From: Ruminococcus sp.
GTDB lineage: Bacteria > Bacillota > Clostridia > Oscillospirales > Acutalibacteraceae
DNA length: 46,674 bases
Direction of reading: 5' to 3'
Assembly: GCA_003521625.1 (NCBI GenBank)
Contig: DPHV01000037.1
Coordinates: 4,601 to 51,274 of the forward strand
The translations under genes and the position numbers were made by a program. Of this stretch, positions 33,764 to 41,460 are shown piece after piece (within the stretch, counting starts at the first letter, position 1; each line of letters starts with the position of its first letter). A model generated the notes under the pieces. That model did no database searches. It was not told the origin of the DNA and saw nothing but the letters and a program-made list of their open reading frames with translations.

Positions 33764-34685
33764 GATAGCCCGCTTTCTTGAGGCTCACGACAACTACGAA
33801 ATCCTTACCCACGCATACCCCGACGGCGACACGCTCGGCAGCGGCTTTGCGCTCTGTATGGCGCTCCAGCAAATCGGCAAGAATGCAAGGGTAATCACAA
33901 CAAACGTTCCGTCAAAGTTTCTGTACCTTTTAAACGGCGTAAAACAGCAGATTTTTGAGGCTGAAACAATAATCAGCACAGACGTTGCCGCCGACAGCCT
34001 TTTAGGCTCGAATATGGGAAAGTATATCGGTAAGGTGGACGTGTGTATTGACCACCACGGCTCAAACACGTTTACCGCAAAGGCGAAATTCGTCGATAAA
34101 TTTGCGGCGGCAAACTGCGAAATCATCTACAAGCTTTTGCAGAGAATGAACGTGAGAATCACAAAGGAAATCGCAAACTGCCTTTATACGGGAATTTCCA
34201 CAGACACAGGCTGTTTCAGATACACCAACACTACGGCGGAAACTATGCGTGTTGCGGCAAGTCTTATGGACTTCGGCTGTGACACCGCCTACATAAACAA
34301 GGCTATGTTTGAAACCAAGTCGAAGGAAAAAATCAAGCTTGAACACGCTGTTTACAATACGATAAAGTACTGTGCCGACGGCAGATGCGCCATTATCTAC
34401 ACAACGCTTGAAATGATGCAAAGCCTTGACATAGGCGACGACGAAATGGAGGGGCTTGCGTCCATCCCACGTCAGATTGAGGGCGTTTTAATCGGCATTA
34501 CAATGCGTGAAAAGGAAGGCGGAATTTTTAAAATATCCGTGCGCACAAACGGCAATATCAACGCTTCCGACTTCTGTTCGCAGTTCGGCGGCGGCGGTCA
34601 TCCCGCGGCGGCAGGCTGTACGATTGAGGGCGACCTCAAAACGGTGCGTAACAAGCTTATAAAAGCGGCGGAGAAGTTCCTATGA
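33750..34685 (+). CDS. nrnA: DHH/DHHA1 phosphoesterase, NrnA-like (oligoribonuclease / pAp phosphatase)
   Basis: Soluble phosphoesterase of 311 residues. The DHH domain has HAYPDGDTLGS (21-31) and IDHHGSN (100-106), binding manganese; the DHHA1 domain has the glycine-rich GGGHPAAAG near the C-terminus, which grips the nucleotide. Proteins of this kind degrade short RNAs and pAp, and occupy this place between rbfA and truB in Firmicutes. ATG 33750 is chosen over the adjacent ATG 33747 for its spacing to AGGAAG; both lie inside the end of rbfA. The stop overlaps truB by 4 bases. Confidence 0.92.
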   Translation: MNLYEIARFLEAHDNYEILTHAYPDGDTLGSGFALCMALQQIGKNARVITTNVPSKFLYLLNGVKQQIFEAETIISTDVAADSLLGSNMGKYIGKVDVCIDHHGSNTFTAKAKFVDKFAAANCEIIYKLLQRMNVRITKEIANCLYTGISTDTGCFRYTNTTAETMRVAASLMDFGCDTAYINKAMFETKSKEKIKLEHAVYNTIKYCADGRCAIIYTTLEMMQSLDIGDDEMEGLASIPRQIEGVLIGITMREKEGGIFKISVRTNGNINASDFCSQFGGGGHPAAAGCTIEGDLKTVRNKLIKAAEKFL

Positions 34686-35581
34686 ACGGCGTATTGTTAA
34701 TTGACAAGCCGCAGGAGTTTACCTCCTTTGACGTTGTTGCGGTGATAAGAAAGCTTGCGGGGCAGAAGAAAATCGGTCATACCGGAACGCTTGACCCCAA
34801 CGCAACAGGTGTGCTTGTTGTACTGCTCGGCAATGCGACAAAGGCGCAGGATTTAATTCTCAATCACGACAAAACCTATGTTGCGGATTTTAAACTCGGC
34901 ATTACAACCGACACGCTCGACATATGGGGAGAGGTAACAAATGAAAAAAAGTCCTCAATTACGTTTGAGGACATACAGAATATAATTCCCGAATTTACCG
35001 GGGAAATCAGCCAGCTTCCTCCGATGTTTTCGGCTGTTCAGAAGAACGGTCAAAGGCTCTACGACCTTGCAAGACAGGGAATAGAGGTTGAGCGTGAGAG
35101 CAGAAATGTTACAATCTACAGCCTTGAACTGCTCAATTTTGACGAAGAAACGCAGAACGGAGCATTAAAGGTTGCCTGCTCAAAAGGAACGTATATCCGC
35201 ACGCTGATTGACGATATAGGCAGAAAACTCGGAGTCGGCGCAGTTATGACGGGACTTAAGAGAACGTCAGCTTGCGGCTTTGACATCTCGGACTGCATAA
35301 CGCTTGACAGGGCAAGAGAGCTTTCAGAAAGCGGCAAGCTTGAAGAAAAGCTGTTAAGCGTTGAGAGCCTTTTTGAAAGCCTTGGATATGTAAGCGTGTC
35401 TGACGCACAGGCAAGGCGATTTTCAAACGGCGGCGCACTCGACATTGACAGAACGTGCCTGAAAAAGCTTGACGTAAAAGACGGCGAAATTTTCAGAGTA
35501 AAGAACAGGGAAAACAACTTCCTCGGACTTGGCGTTGTTGATTTGGAAAAACGTTCATTGAAAATATACAAGCTGTTTTAG
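34682..35581 (+). CDS. truB: tRNA pseudouridine-55 synthase TruB
   Basis: Makes pseudouridine 55 in the T-loop of tRNAs; 299 residues. MNGVLLIDKPQEFTSFDVV and IGHTGTLDPNATGVL, with catalytic aspartate D38, are diagnostic. Further motifs are YVADFKLGITTDTLD, PPMFSAVQKNGQRLYDLARQG and the RTLIDDIG segment; the C-terminal PUA-like part is present (FRVKNRENNFLGLG). It overlaps the nrnA stop by 4 bases and ends the operon. It is the last gene before a region holding an independent small RNA candidate. Confidence 0.97.
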   Translation: MNGVLLIDKPQEFTSFDVVAVIRKLAGQKKIGHTGTLDPNATGVLVVLLGNATKAQDLILNHDKTYVADFKLGITTDTLDIWGEVTNEKKSSITFEDIQNIIPEFTGEISQLPPMFSAVQKNGQRLYDLARQGIEVERESRNVTIYSLELLNFDEETQNGALKVACSKGTYIRTLIDDIGRKLGVGAVMTGLKRTSACGFDISDCITLDRARELSESGKLEEKLLSVESLFESLGYVSVSDAQARRFSNGGALDIDRTCLKKLDVKDGEIFRVKNRENNFLGLGVVDLEKRSLKIYKLF

Positions 35582-35606
35582 CCGAGTGATTTTATATAAA
35601 ACAAAA

Positions 35607-35628
35607 AAGCAAAGCCTGAACTTTGCTT
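35607..35628. terminator. Short hairpin after truB
   Basis: AAGCAAAG pairs with CTTTGCTT around CCTGAA. The T-run is on the minus strand (GCTTTTTTGTTTT), so it fits minus-strand transcripts better than truB. Confidence 0.45.
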
Positions 35629-35639
35629 AAATTAGTATA

Positions 35640-35668
35640 TTGACATATGAATTTAAGTGATATATAAT
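35640..35668 (+). promoter_or_regulatory. Perfect-consensus orphan promoter
   Basis: TTGACA at 35640-35645 and TATAAT at 35663-35668 with a 17-base spacer, both full consensus. No plus-strand gene follows before a terminator about 60 bases later. Confidence 0.85.
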
Positions 35669-35674
35669 AAGGTT

Positions 35675-35770
35675 ACAGGGCAACCGTTAAAAGCGGTTAG
35701 CTTGTAAAATTGAAAAGATTAATAAATAACCGTTCAACTATTGGCAAGCAGTTGGGCGGTTATTTTTTTA
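35675..35770 (+). ncRNA. Predicted small RNA (orphan type I antitoxin-like RNA)
   Basis: Predicted transcript of about 95 bases. It starts near GGTTACAGGG, has a small hairpin (AACCG/CGGTT, 35682-35698), an AT-rich linker with TTAATAAAT, and a strong terminator with a 15-bp stem (35725-35739 with 35750-35764, two wobbles) and seven T residues. No open frame longer than a few codons with a ribosome site is present. The design matches the antisense RNA at 25944-26028. Confidence 0.7.
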
Positions 35771-35816
35771 TGGTTACTATAATTAAAAATATTATATGAT
35801 TTTCCCTTTTAGTAAG
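35760..35816 (-). pseudogene. Possible remnant of a holin-like toxin peptide gene
   Basis: On the minus strand a frame without a start codon ends in HIIFLIIVTIKK and a TAA inside the terminator, the same position as the stop of the intact toxin at 26018. The upstream side is cut exactly where the MITE-like element begins (35819). Too short for a firm call. Confidence 0.25.
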
Positions 35817-35818
35817 CT

Positions 35819-35983
35819 AAACTATAATTTGCGGCGTATTATAGCGATGTTGATGTAGGGGCGGATTTGCATATCCGCCCAAGTAAACCAAACGTTTCTG
35901 CAACACGGGCGGATATGCAAATCCGCCCCTACGATGTTGGCATACAATATTCTTAATGTAATTCCAATGCTAAATTATGGTTT
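35819..35983. repeat. MITE-like palindromic element, family A, copy 2
   Basis: Ends AAACTATAATTTG and GCTAAATTATGGTTT are imperfect inverted repeats; the core 35855-35932 holds two complementary 26-base arms. It is nearly identical to copy 3 at 41154-41318 and a little less like copy 1. Confidence 0.92.
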
Positions 35984-36035
35984 ATATTATTAATTAAGGC
36001 TGATTAAAAAGGATAAACAGAAAACAGAAAATAAA

Positions 36036-36593
36036 TCAATTGCTTATTTTTCTATATTTTAATGGTTCAGTTTCGTACACATTGTTTCCCTCGCTGTCGA
36101 TTGCGACAATGCACGGGAAGTCCTCAACGGTGTATCTGCGTACAGCCTCCGTTCCCAAATCCTCGTAGCAGAGAAGCTCCTCCGACTTAATGCTCTTTGC
36201 AATCAGCGCCGCCGCTCCGCCTATTGCGGCGAAGTACACGCACTTGTTTTTCACGATTGAGTCGATAACATCTTTGTTCCTTGCGCCCTTGCCAATCATA
36301 CCCTTTAAACCGAGGTCAAGCAGTGCAGGTGCGTACTTATCCATTCTGTAGCTTGAAGTAGGACCTGCGGGGCCTACTGCATAGCCTTCCTTTGCCGGTG
36401 CAGGGCCTACATAGTAAATCAGCTCGCCATTAACGTCAATCGGCAGCTCCTTGCCCTGTTCAATAAGCTCAAAAAGCCTTTTGTGTGCGGCGTCCCTGCC
36501 TGTGAGAATCGTGCCCGTAAGCAGAACGCTGTCGCCTGCTTTTAAATTTTTAATATCTTCGTCCGTAATCGGAAGTGTAATTTTTTTAGCCAT
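36036..36593 (-). CDS. Class I fumarate hydratase (or tartrate dehydratase), beta subunit
   Basis: C-terminal subunit of a two-subunit iron-sulfur hydro-lyase, 185 residues. LPITDEDIKNLKAGDSVLLTGTILTGRDAAHKRL and the conserved GPTSSYRMDKYAPALLDLGLKGMIGKG, KNKCVYFAAIGGAAALIAKSI segments match this family. GGAGG precedes the ATG. It lies 12 bases after the alpha subunit gene on the same strand. Fumarate-malate conversion is the default role; L-tartrate dehydratase subunits are very similar and cannot be excluded. In a fermenter it would serve a branched citric acid cycle. Confidence 0.9.
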   Translation of the reverse strand: MAKKITLPITDEDIKNLKAGDSVLLTGTILTGRDAAHKRLFELIEQGKELPIDVNGELIYYVGPAPAKEGYAVGPAGPTSSYRMDKYAPALLDLGLKGMIGKGARNKDVIDSIVKNKCVYFAAIGGAAALIAKSIKSEELLCYEDLGTEAVRRYTVEDFPCIVAIDSEGNNVYETEPLKYRKISN

Positions 36594-36605
36594 TTCAGTC
36601 CTCCG

Positions 36606-37457
36606 TCAGATTGTTGTGCTTGCGTGTCTTGCGGCGTGACAGCAGATGTTTACCGCAACAGGCATTCCTGCAATATGTGTGGGCGAGGTTTCAATATTCA
36701 CGCCGATTGCGGTTGTGTTGCCGCCCAGTCCGGCAGGACCGAAGCCCATTTTGTTGATTTCGCTTAAAAGCTCATCCTCAAGTGCGGCGTAACGCTCGTC
36801 CTCGTTTTTGGTGTCAATCGGTCGGAACGTAGCCTTCTTTGCAAGCTGTGCCGCACGTTCAAACGTGCCGCCTATTCCCACTCCGACAACAATCGGAGGA
36901 CAGGGGTTGGGGCCTGCCTTGAAAACCGTATCGAGAATAAACTGCTTTACGCCCTCAACACCGTAGGACGGAGTAAGCATTTTGATTGCCGACATATTTT
37001 CACTGCCGAAGCCCTTGCCGCCGGCGGTGATTCTAATTGTATTGCCGCTTACAATCTTCGTGTGGATAATCGCAGGCGTGTTGTCACGAGTGTTCACCCT
37101 GTCAAAAACAGGGTCTGCTACAACGCTCTTGCGCAGACAGCCGTCAGAGTACGCCTGACGAACACCCTCGTTGACGGCTTCGTCAAAGCTTCCGTCCTCA
37201 ATAACAACCTTGTCGCCGTACTCAACGAACAGCACCGACATTCCCGTGTCCTGACAAAGCGGAATTTCCTCCTTTGCGGCGATTTTGTCGTTTTCGATAA
37301 TCTGCGACAGAACGCTCTTTCCGACAGGTGACTGCTCGTTTTTGCAGGCGGTTTCAAGTGCGTTCATAATATCGTTGCCGATAAAATAGTTGCAGTCCAT
37401 AAAAAGCTTTTTTACGGCGGCTGTAACATCACAGGCTTTTATACGTCTTATTTCCAT
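36606..37457 (-). CDS. Class I fumarate hydratase (or tartrate dehydratase), alpha subunit
   Basis: N-terminal, iron-sulfur binding subunit of 283 residues. CQDTGMSVLFVEYG contains the first cluster cysteine; KGFGSENMSAIKML and NPCPPIVVGVGIGGTFERAAQLAKKA hold the substrate and cluster residues; a third cysteine lies near the C-terminus (INICCHAARHA). The ATG at 37457 follows GAGAGGAA. A good promoter is found about 50 bases upstream on this strand. The gene is divergent from the response regulator at 37659, with a 201-base gap. Confidence 0.92.
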   Translation of the reverse strand: MEIRRIKACDVTAAVKKLFMDCNYFIGNDIMNALETACKNEQSPVGKSVLSQIIENDKIAAKEEIPLCQDTGMSVLFVEYGDKVVIEDGSFDEAVNEGVRQAYSDGCLRKSVVADPVFDRVNTRDNTPAIIHTKIVSGNTIRITAGGKGFGSENMSAIKMLTPSYGVEGVKQFILDTVFKAGPNPCPPIVVGVGIGGTFERAAQLAKKATFRPIDTKNEDERYAALEDELLSEINKMGFGPAGLGGNTTAIGVNIETSPTHIAGMPVAVNICCHAARHASTTI

Positions 37458-37505
37458 ATGCCAATTCCTCTCTGCAAGCTAATTTGTTTAAAATTTAACA
37501 ATATC

Positions 37506-37534
37506 ATTATATAACTTTTTCAACACTATTTCAA
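37506..37534 (-). promoter_or_regulatory. Promoter of the fumarase operon
   Basis: On the minus strand TTGAAA (37529-37534), 17-base spacer and TATAAT (37506-37511), about 50 bases before the alpha subunit start. It lies in the gap shared with the divergent two-component genes. Confidence 0.7.
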
Positions 37535-37658
37535 TATCGGAATTTGTGTGTTATAATCAAGATAGTTTTCAAAACTTTTTCAAAAATTACATAATTTTAT
37601 CACATTCGCACGATAAAATAATTATGGCTAAAAATTACCGTTCAAAGGAGAGGACAAA

Positions 37659-38342
37659 ATGAGCAGGTTACTTGTAGTTGACGATGAATTCAGAATAAGA
37701 CAGATTATCCGCAAATATGCGGAGTTTGAGGGCTACACCGTTGAGGAAGCCGTTGACGGAATGCAGGCAATCGAGATCTGCCGCAAGGAGGAGTTTGACC
37801 TCATCATTATGGACGTTATGATGCCCGAGCTTGACGGCTTTTCCGCCTGCAGGGAAATCAGAAAATTCCGCTCAACCCCGATTATTATGCTTTCCGCAAG
37901 GGGAGAGGAATACGACAAAATCCACGGCTTTGAGCTTGGAAGCGACGACTATGTTGTAAAGCCGTTTTCACCCAAAGAGCTTATGATGCGTGTTGCCGCC
38001 GTTATCAAGCGTTCAAACGGCGGTGAGCAGGGCGAACAGGTGAAAAAGGACGTATTCACCTACGAGGGACTGTCGGTTGACTTTTCCGCAAGAATTGTCA
38101 CAATTGACGGCAAGAGAATTGAGATGACTCCAAAGGAGTACGAGTTGTTCTTTTATATGGTCAAGAACAAAGGCCTTGCCCTCACACGTGAAAAGCTGAT
38201 AAGCGAGGTATGGGGATACGATTTCTTCGGTGACGAAAGAACGCTCGATACCCACATCAAGCTTTTGCGCAAGAGCCTCGGCGAATACAGCAAGTGCATT
38301 GTAACCCTGAGAGGAGTCGGCTACCGCTTTGAAACGAATTAG
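37659..38342 (+). CDS. OmpR/PhoB-family response regulator (second system)
   Basis: DNA-binding response regulator of 227 residues. Receiver domain with D8, D9, phospho-acceptor D52 (LIIMDVMMPELDG) and K101 (VVKPFSPKELMMR); winged-helix effector domain from about 128 to 227, ending with TLRGVGYRFETN. AAAGGAG precedes the ATG. The kinase gene begins within its last codons. It is divergent from the fumarase genes, so it could control them, but nothing in the sequence shows this. Confidence 0.95.
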   Translation: MSRLLVVDDEFRIRQIIRKYAEFEGYTVEEAVDGMQAIEICRKEEFDLIIMDVMMPELDGFSACREIRKFRSTPIIMLSARGEEYDKIHGFELGSDDYVVKPFSPKELMMRVAAVIKRSNGGEQGEQVKKDVFTYEGLSVDFSARIVTIDGKRIEMTPKEYELFFYMVKNKGLALTREKLISEVWGYDFFGDERTLDTHIKLLRKSLGEYSKCIVTLRGVGYRFETN

Positions 38343-39873
38343 CAGAAAAAATATACCGCTTAATTTCAAGCTGTTGTGCTACTTTTTGCTCTACGGCTTG
38401 ATAATTCTTGTCGTTTTGTGGGTGTTTCAGACGTTCTTTCTTGAGTCGTTCTACACAACGACAAAGTCGGCGCAGGTTGAAAAAAACGCCTCGATAATTT
38501 CAAAGTCAATTCAGGAAAACAAGAACGTTCAGGGCACAATCGAAAACGTTGCAAGCTACAATTCGCTTTCGGTTTATGTATACGACTCGTCGTCAACGCT
38601 GTTTAAGCTTATGTATGACTGCGAGTACGACAACCCTGCAACCGAGCTTAATTTTGAGTATCACGACGTTTATTCGTACTACAAGAGCGCAGTCGAGAAC
38701 GGCGGTCAGTATATGTGCGTTACAAACAAGCGTGACAGGAGCATAGCACAGCAGAGCATTGACAGAATGATAAGCTTTTTAGCGTCTCCCGACTCTCCAC
38801 GTTCGGAAATTCACTACTCGGGCAACGGCAAAAGCAATGTTCAGAATATGGTGTATGCCGACATAATCGAGCTTCGGGATTCAAGCGAGTGCTTCCTCAT
38901 TGTTACCTCGTCAATCACTCCGCTGAACAATACGGTTGAAATTATAAAAGACCAGATGTTTATTGTGTCGGTTGTATTCATCATTCTGGCGGTTATTCTT
39001 TCAATTTATGTTACAAGGAAGATAGCACGTCCGATCTCAAAGACCAACAGTGCGGCTAAGGAGCTTGCAAAGAAGAATTACGACGTTGATTTTGACGCAA
39101 CAGGTTATCTTGAGGTTGAGGAGCTTAACGACACTCTCAATTATGCAAAGACAGAGCTTGCCGCAACCGAAAAGCTGCAGCAGGAGCTTATTGCGAACAT
39201 TTCGCACGATTTGAGAACGCCGCTGACTATGATTACAGGCTACGGCGAGGTAATGCGTGACCTGCCCGGCGAGAACACCCCCGAGAATATTCAGATTATC
39301 ATTGACGAGGCAACACGTCTTTCAAGTCTTGTAAATGATTTGCTCGATTTATCAAAGCTCCGGTCGGGTGCAATTCAGCCCGAGAAAACACGGTTCTGCC
39401 TTACCGACAGCGTAAACGGTATTTTTGAAAGATATTCAAAGCTGAAGGAGCAGGACGGCTATAACATCACGTTTGAAAGCAGTGAGAACGTGTGGGTATT
39501 TGCCGACGAGCTTAAGATTTCGCAGGTAATATATAACCTTGTCAACAACGCAATTAATCACGCAGGCGAGGACAAGACGGTTAAGGTTGTACAGAGCGTT
39601 AAGGATAAAAAGGTGAAGATTGAAGTCACCGACTTCGGCGAGGGTATTCCTGCCGACAAGCTCGAGTATATCTGGGACAGATACTACAAGGTTGACAAAC
39701 AGCACAAGCGAGGCGTAATCGGAACGGGACTCGGGCTTTCAATTGTAAAGTCGATTCTCGACGCACACGGCGCACGTTACGGCGTACGCAGTACGCTCGG
39801 CAAGGGCAGCACGTTCTGGTTTGAGCTTGACGCAGTTACGGTTAAGAAAAAGCCCAGGGATAAGAACGGTTGA
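38329..39873 (+). CDS. HAMP-containing sensor histidine kinase
   Basis: Sensor kinase of 514 residues. Membrane segment 1 (about 15-36), an extracytoplasmic domain (about 37-207, probably a PDC/PAS-like fold with YVYDSSSTLFKLMYD), membrane segment 2 (about 209-228), HAMP (about 229-282), HisKA with ANISHDLRTPLTM (H293) and HATPase_c with NLVNNAINHAG, DFGEGIPADKLEYIWDRYY and GTGLGLSIVKSI. The start is TTG 38329, with AGAGGAG about 12 bases upstream; it overlaps the regulator by 14 bases, so they are coupled. The stimulus is unknown. The stop is followed by a family E repeat. Confidence 0.93.
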   Translation: MKRISRKNIPLNFKLLCYFLLYGLIILVVLWVFQTFFLESFYTTTKSAQVEKNASIISKSIQENKNVQGTIENVASYNSLSVYVYDSSSTLFKLMYDCEYDNPATELNFEYHDVYSYYKSAVENGGQYMCVTNKRDRSIAQQSIDRMISFLASPDSPRSEIHYSGNGKSNVQNMVYADIIELRDSSECFLIVTSSITPLNNTVEIIKDQMFIVSVVFIILAVILSIYVTRKIARPISKTNSAAKELAKKNYDVDFDATGYLEVEELNDTLNYAKTELAATEKLQQELIANISHDLRTPLTMITGYGEVMRDLPGENTPENIQIIIDEATRLSSLVNDLLDLSKLRSGAIQPEKTRFCLTDSVNGIFERYSKLKEQDGYNITFESSENVWVFADELKISQVIYNLVNNAINHAGEDKTVKVVQSVKDKKVKIEVTDFGEGIPADKLEYIWDRYYKVDKQHKRGVIGTGLGLSIVKSILDAHGARYGVRSTLGKGSTFWFELDAVTVKKKPRDKNG

Positions 39874-39880
39874 GAAAAAA

Positions 39881-39909
39881 TTAATTCGGAATTACGCATT
39901 CCGCATTAA
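39881..39909. repeat. Family E repeat after the kinase gene
   Basis: ATTAATTCGGAATTACGCAT-type sequence, 8 bases after the stop. It is a shortened copy of the repeat found at 12572, 29804, 33108 and, inverted, 22854. Confidence 0.75.
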
Positions 39910-39927
39910 TATAAAACAGGGAGTTGT

Positions 39928-40587
39928 ATGATGATTAACGGCGCAGTTTTTGATATGGACGGTCTGATGTTCGACAGCGAACGCCTTGTTTACGAAACGT
40001 GGCAGATGATGATGGACGAGCTTGGATTTGACTATAACCTCGATATTTTCAAGAACACCATCGGTCTGCGCACCGATATGGCTGAAAGCTACTACAACAG
40101 CCTCTACGGCGAGCGTTTTTGCTACAAGCCGCTCAAGCAGAAAAGCCGTGAGATTTTCCTCAAACGTGTTTCCGAGGAGGGCGTTCCGATTAAAAAGGGG
40201 CTTGTAGAGCTTCTTGAGTTTCTCAAAGCAAACGGCTTTAAAATTGCCGTTGCCACATCCACCTCGGCACAGACGGCTCACAAAATAATAAAAATGGCAG
40301 GCGTGTATGACTATTTCGACGCATTCGTCTGCGGTGACGACGTAAAAAACGGCAAGCCGCACCCCGAGATTTTCTTAACGGCGGCGGAAAAGCTTTCACT
40401 TTCGCCGAAGGAATGCGTTGCCTTTGAGGACAGCATAAACGGCATAAAGTCGGCGCATTCGGCAGGAATGATAACCGTTATGGTGCCCGATTATTTACAG
40501 CCGACACAGGAAATAATACCTATGATTGACTGCCTTTGCGATGATTTGTCGCAGGCGATTGAATTTATAGATAAAAATCGGAGATGA
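39928..40587 (+). CDS. HAD-superfamily hydrolase, beta-phosphoglucomutase-like
   Basis: Sugar-phosphate phosphatase or mutase-like enzyme, 219 residues. Motif I FDMDGLMFDSE (nucleophile D in DMD), a four-helix cap (about 17-85), motif II VATSTS, a conserved lysine before KNGKPHPEIFL and motif IV CVAFEDSINGIKSA. GGGAG precedes two adjacent ATG codons; the first (39928) was kept. The specific substrate cannot be told, since this group includes phosphatases for many sugars. It is followed within 5 bases by a UPF0340 gene, so the two are co-transcribed. Confidence 0.92.
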   Translation: MMINGAVFDMDGLMFDSERLVYETWQMMMDELGFDYNLDIFKNTIGLRTDMAESYYNSLYGERFCYKPLKQKSREIFLKRVSEEGVPIKKGLVELLEFLKANGFKIAVATSTSAQTAHKIIKMAGVYDYFDAFVCGDDVKNGKPHPEIFLTAAEKLSLSPKECVAFEDSINGIKSAHSAGMITVMVPDYLQPTQEIIPMIDCLCDDLSQAIEFIDKNRR

Positions 40588-40591
40588 TTTT

Positions 40592-41146
40592 ATGGATAAC
40601 GAATTAGAAAAAATCAAAAATCAGGCACGTCAGGCAACACTTGAATTGTGCGAAATCGCAAAGCTGAAAAGCGGCGACATTATGGTTGTCGGCTGTTCGT
40701 CAAGCGAGGTTTCGGGCGGCGTAATCGGCAAAAATTCCAGCCTTGAAACGGCTCAGGCTGTGTTTGACGGAATTTACCCCGTCTTAGAGGAGCGTGGAAT
40801 TTTCCTTGCCGCACAGTGTTGTGAACACCTCAACAGAGCGATTATTGTTGAAAAAGACGCTGTTCCGTTCTGCGAGCCTGTCAACGTAGTTCCCCAGCCA
40901 AAGGCGGGCGGCTCGTTCGGTACAACCGCCTACCGCACCTTTAAAAATCCCGTTGCACTCGAGGAAATCAAGGCTGACGCAGGTCTTGACATCGGCGGAA
41001 CTCTTATCGGTATGCACCTGAAAAAGGTCGCCGTTCCCGTAAGGCTCACGCTTGACCATATCGGCAGTGCAATCCTGCTTGCCGCAAGAACACGCCCGAA
41101 ATTCATCGGCGGCTGTCGTGCGGTTTATGACGAAAACAATTTATAA
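40592..41146 (+). CDS. UPF0340 (YwlG/TIGR01440) family protein
   Basis: Cytoplasmic protein of 184 residues and unknown function. SGDIMVVGCSSSEVSGGVIGKNSS, FLAAQCCEHLNRAIIVEKD and GGSFGTTAYRTFKNPVALEEI, DAGLDIGGTLIGMHLKKVAVPVR are typical of UPF0340, which occurs throughout Firmicutes. Several conserved cysteines and histidines (QCCEHLNR) suggest a catalytic or metal role. It starts 5 bases after the HAD hydrolase stop. A family A element begins 8 bases after its end. Confidence 0.88.
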   Translation: MDNELEKIKNQARQATLELCEIAKLKSGDIMVVGCSSSEVSGGVIGKNSSLETAQAVFDGIYPVLEERGIFLAAQCCEHLNRAIIVEKDAVPFCEPVNVVPQPKAGGSFGTTAYRTFKNPVALEEIKADAGLDIGGTLIGMHLKKVAVPVRLTLDHIGSAILLAARTRPKFIGGCRAVYDENNL

Positions 41147-41153
41147 CCAATTT

Positions 41154-41318
41154 AAACTATAATTTGCGGCGTATTATAGCGATGTTGATGTAGGGGCGGA
41201 TTTGCATATCCGCCCAAGTAAACCAAACGTTTCTGCAACACGGGCGGATATGCAAATCCGCCCCTACGATGTTGGCATACAATATTCTTAATGTAATTCC
41301 AACGCTAAATTATCGTTT
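41154..41318. repeat. MITE-like palindromic element, family A, copy 3
   Basis: Almost identical to 35819-35983 throughout its 165 bases: AAACTATAATTTGCGGCGT left end, paired GGCGGATTTGCATATCCGCC arms, GCTAAATTATCGTTT right end. It fills most of the gap before the dockerin gene. Confidence 0.92.
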
Positions 41319-41363
41319 GTCAGGCATTACCGTATAAAATTCTTCCTTATATTTAAGAAAATA

Positions 41364-41392
41364 TTGACATTTTTTGCACTGTATTGTATTAT
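41364..41392 (+). promoter_or_regulatory. Promoter of the dockerin-protein gene
   Basis: TTGACA at 41364-41369, 17-base spacer, TATTAT at 41387-41392, about 68 bases before the ATG. It lies 46 bases beyond the end of the family A element. Confidence 0.75.
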
Positions 41393-41460
41393 TATTTTAT
41401 CAGATTAGCACAATATGCTTATTGCTGTAAAAAATAAAAACAAATAAAAGGAGAATTAAA

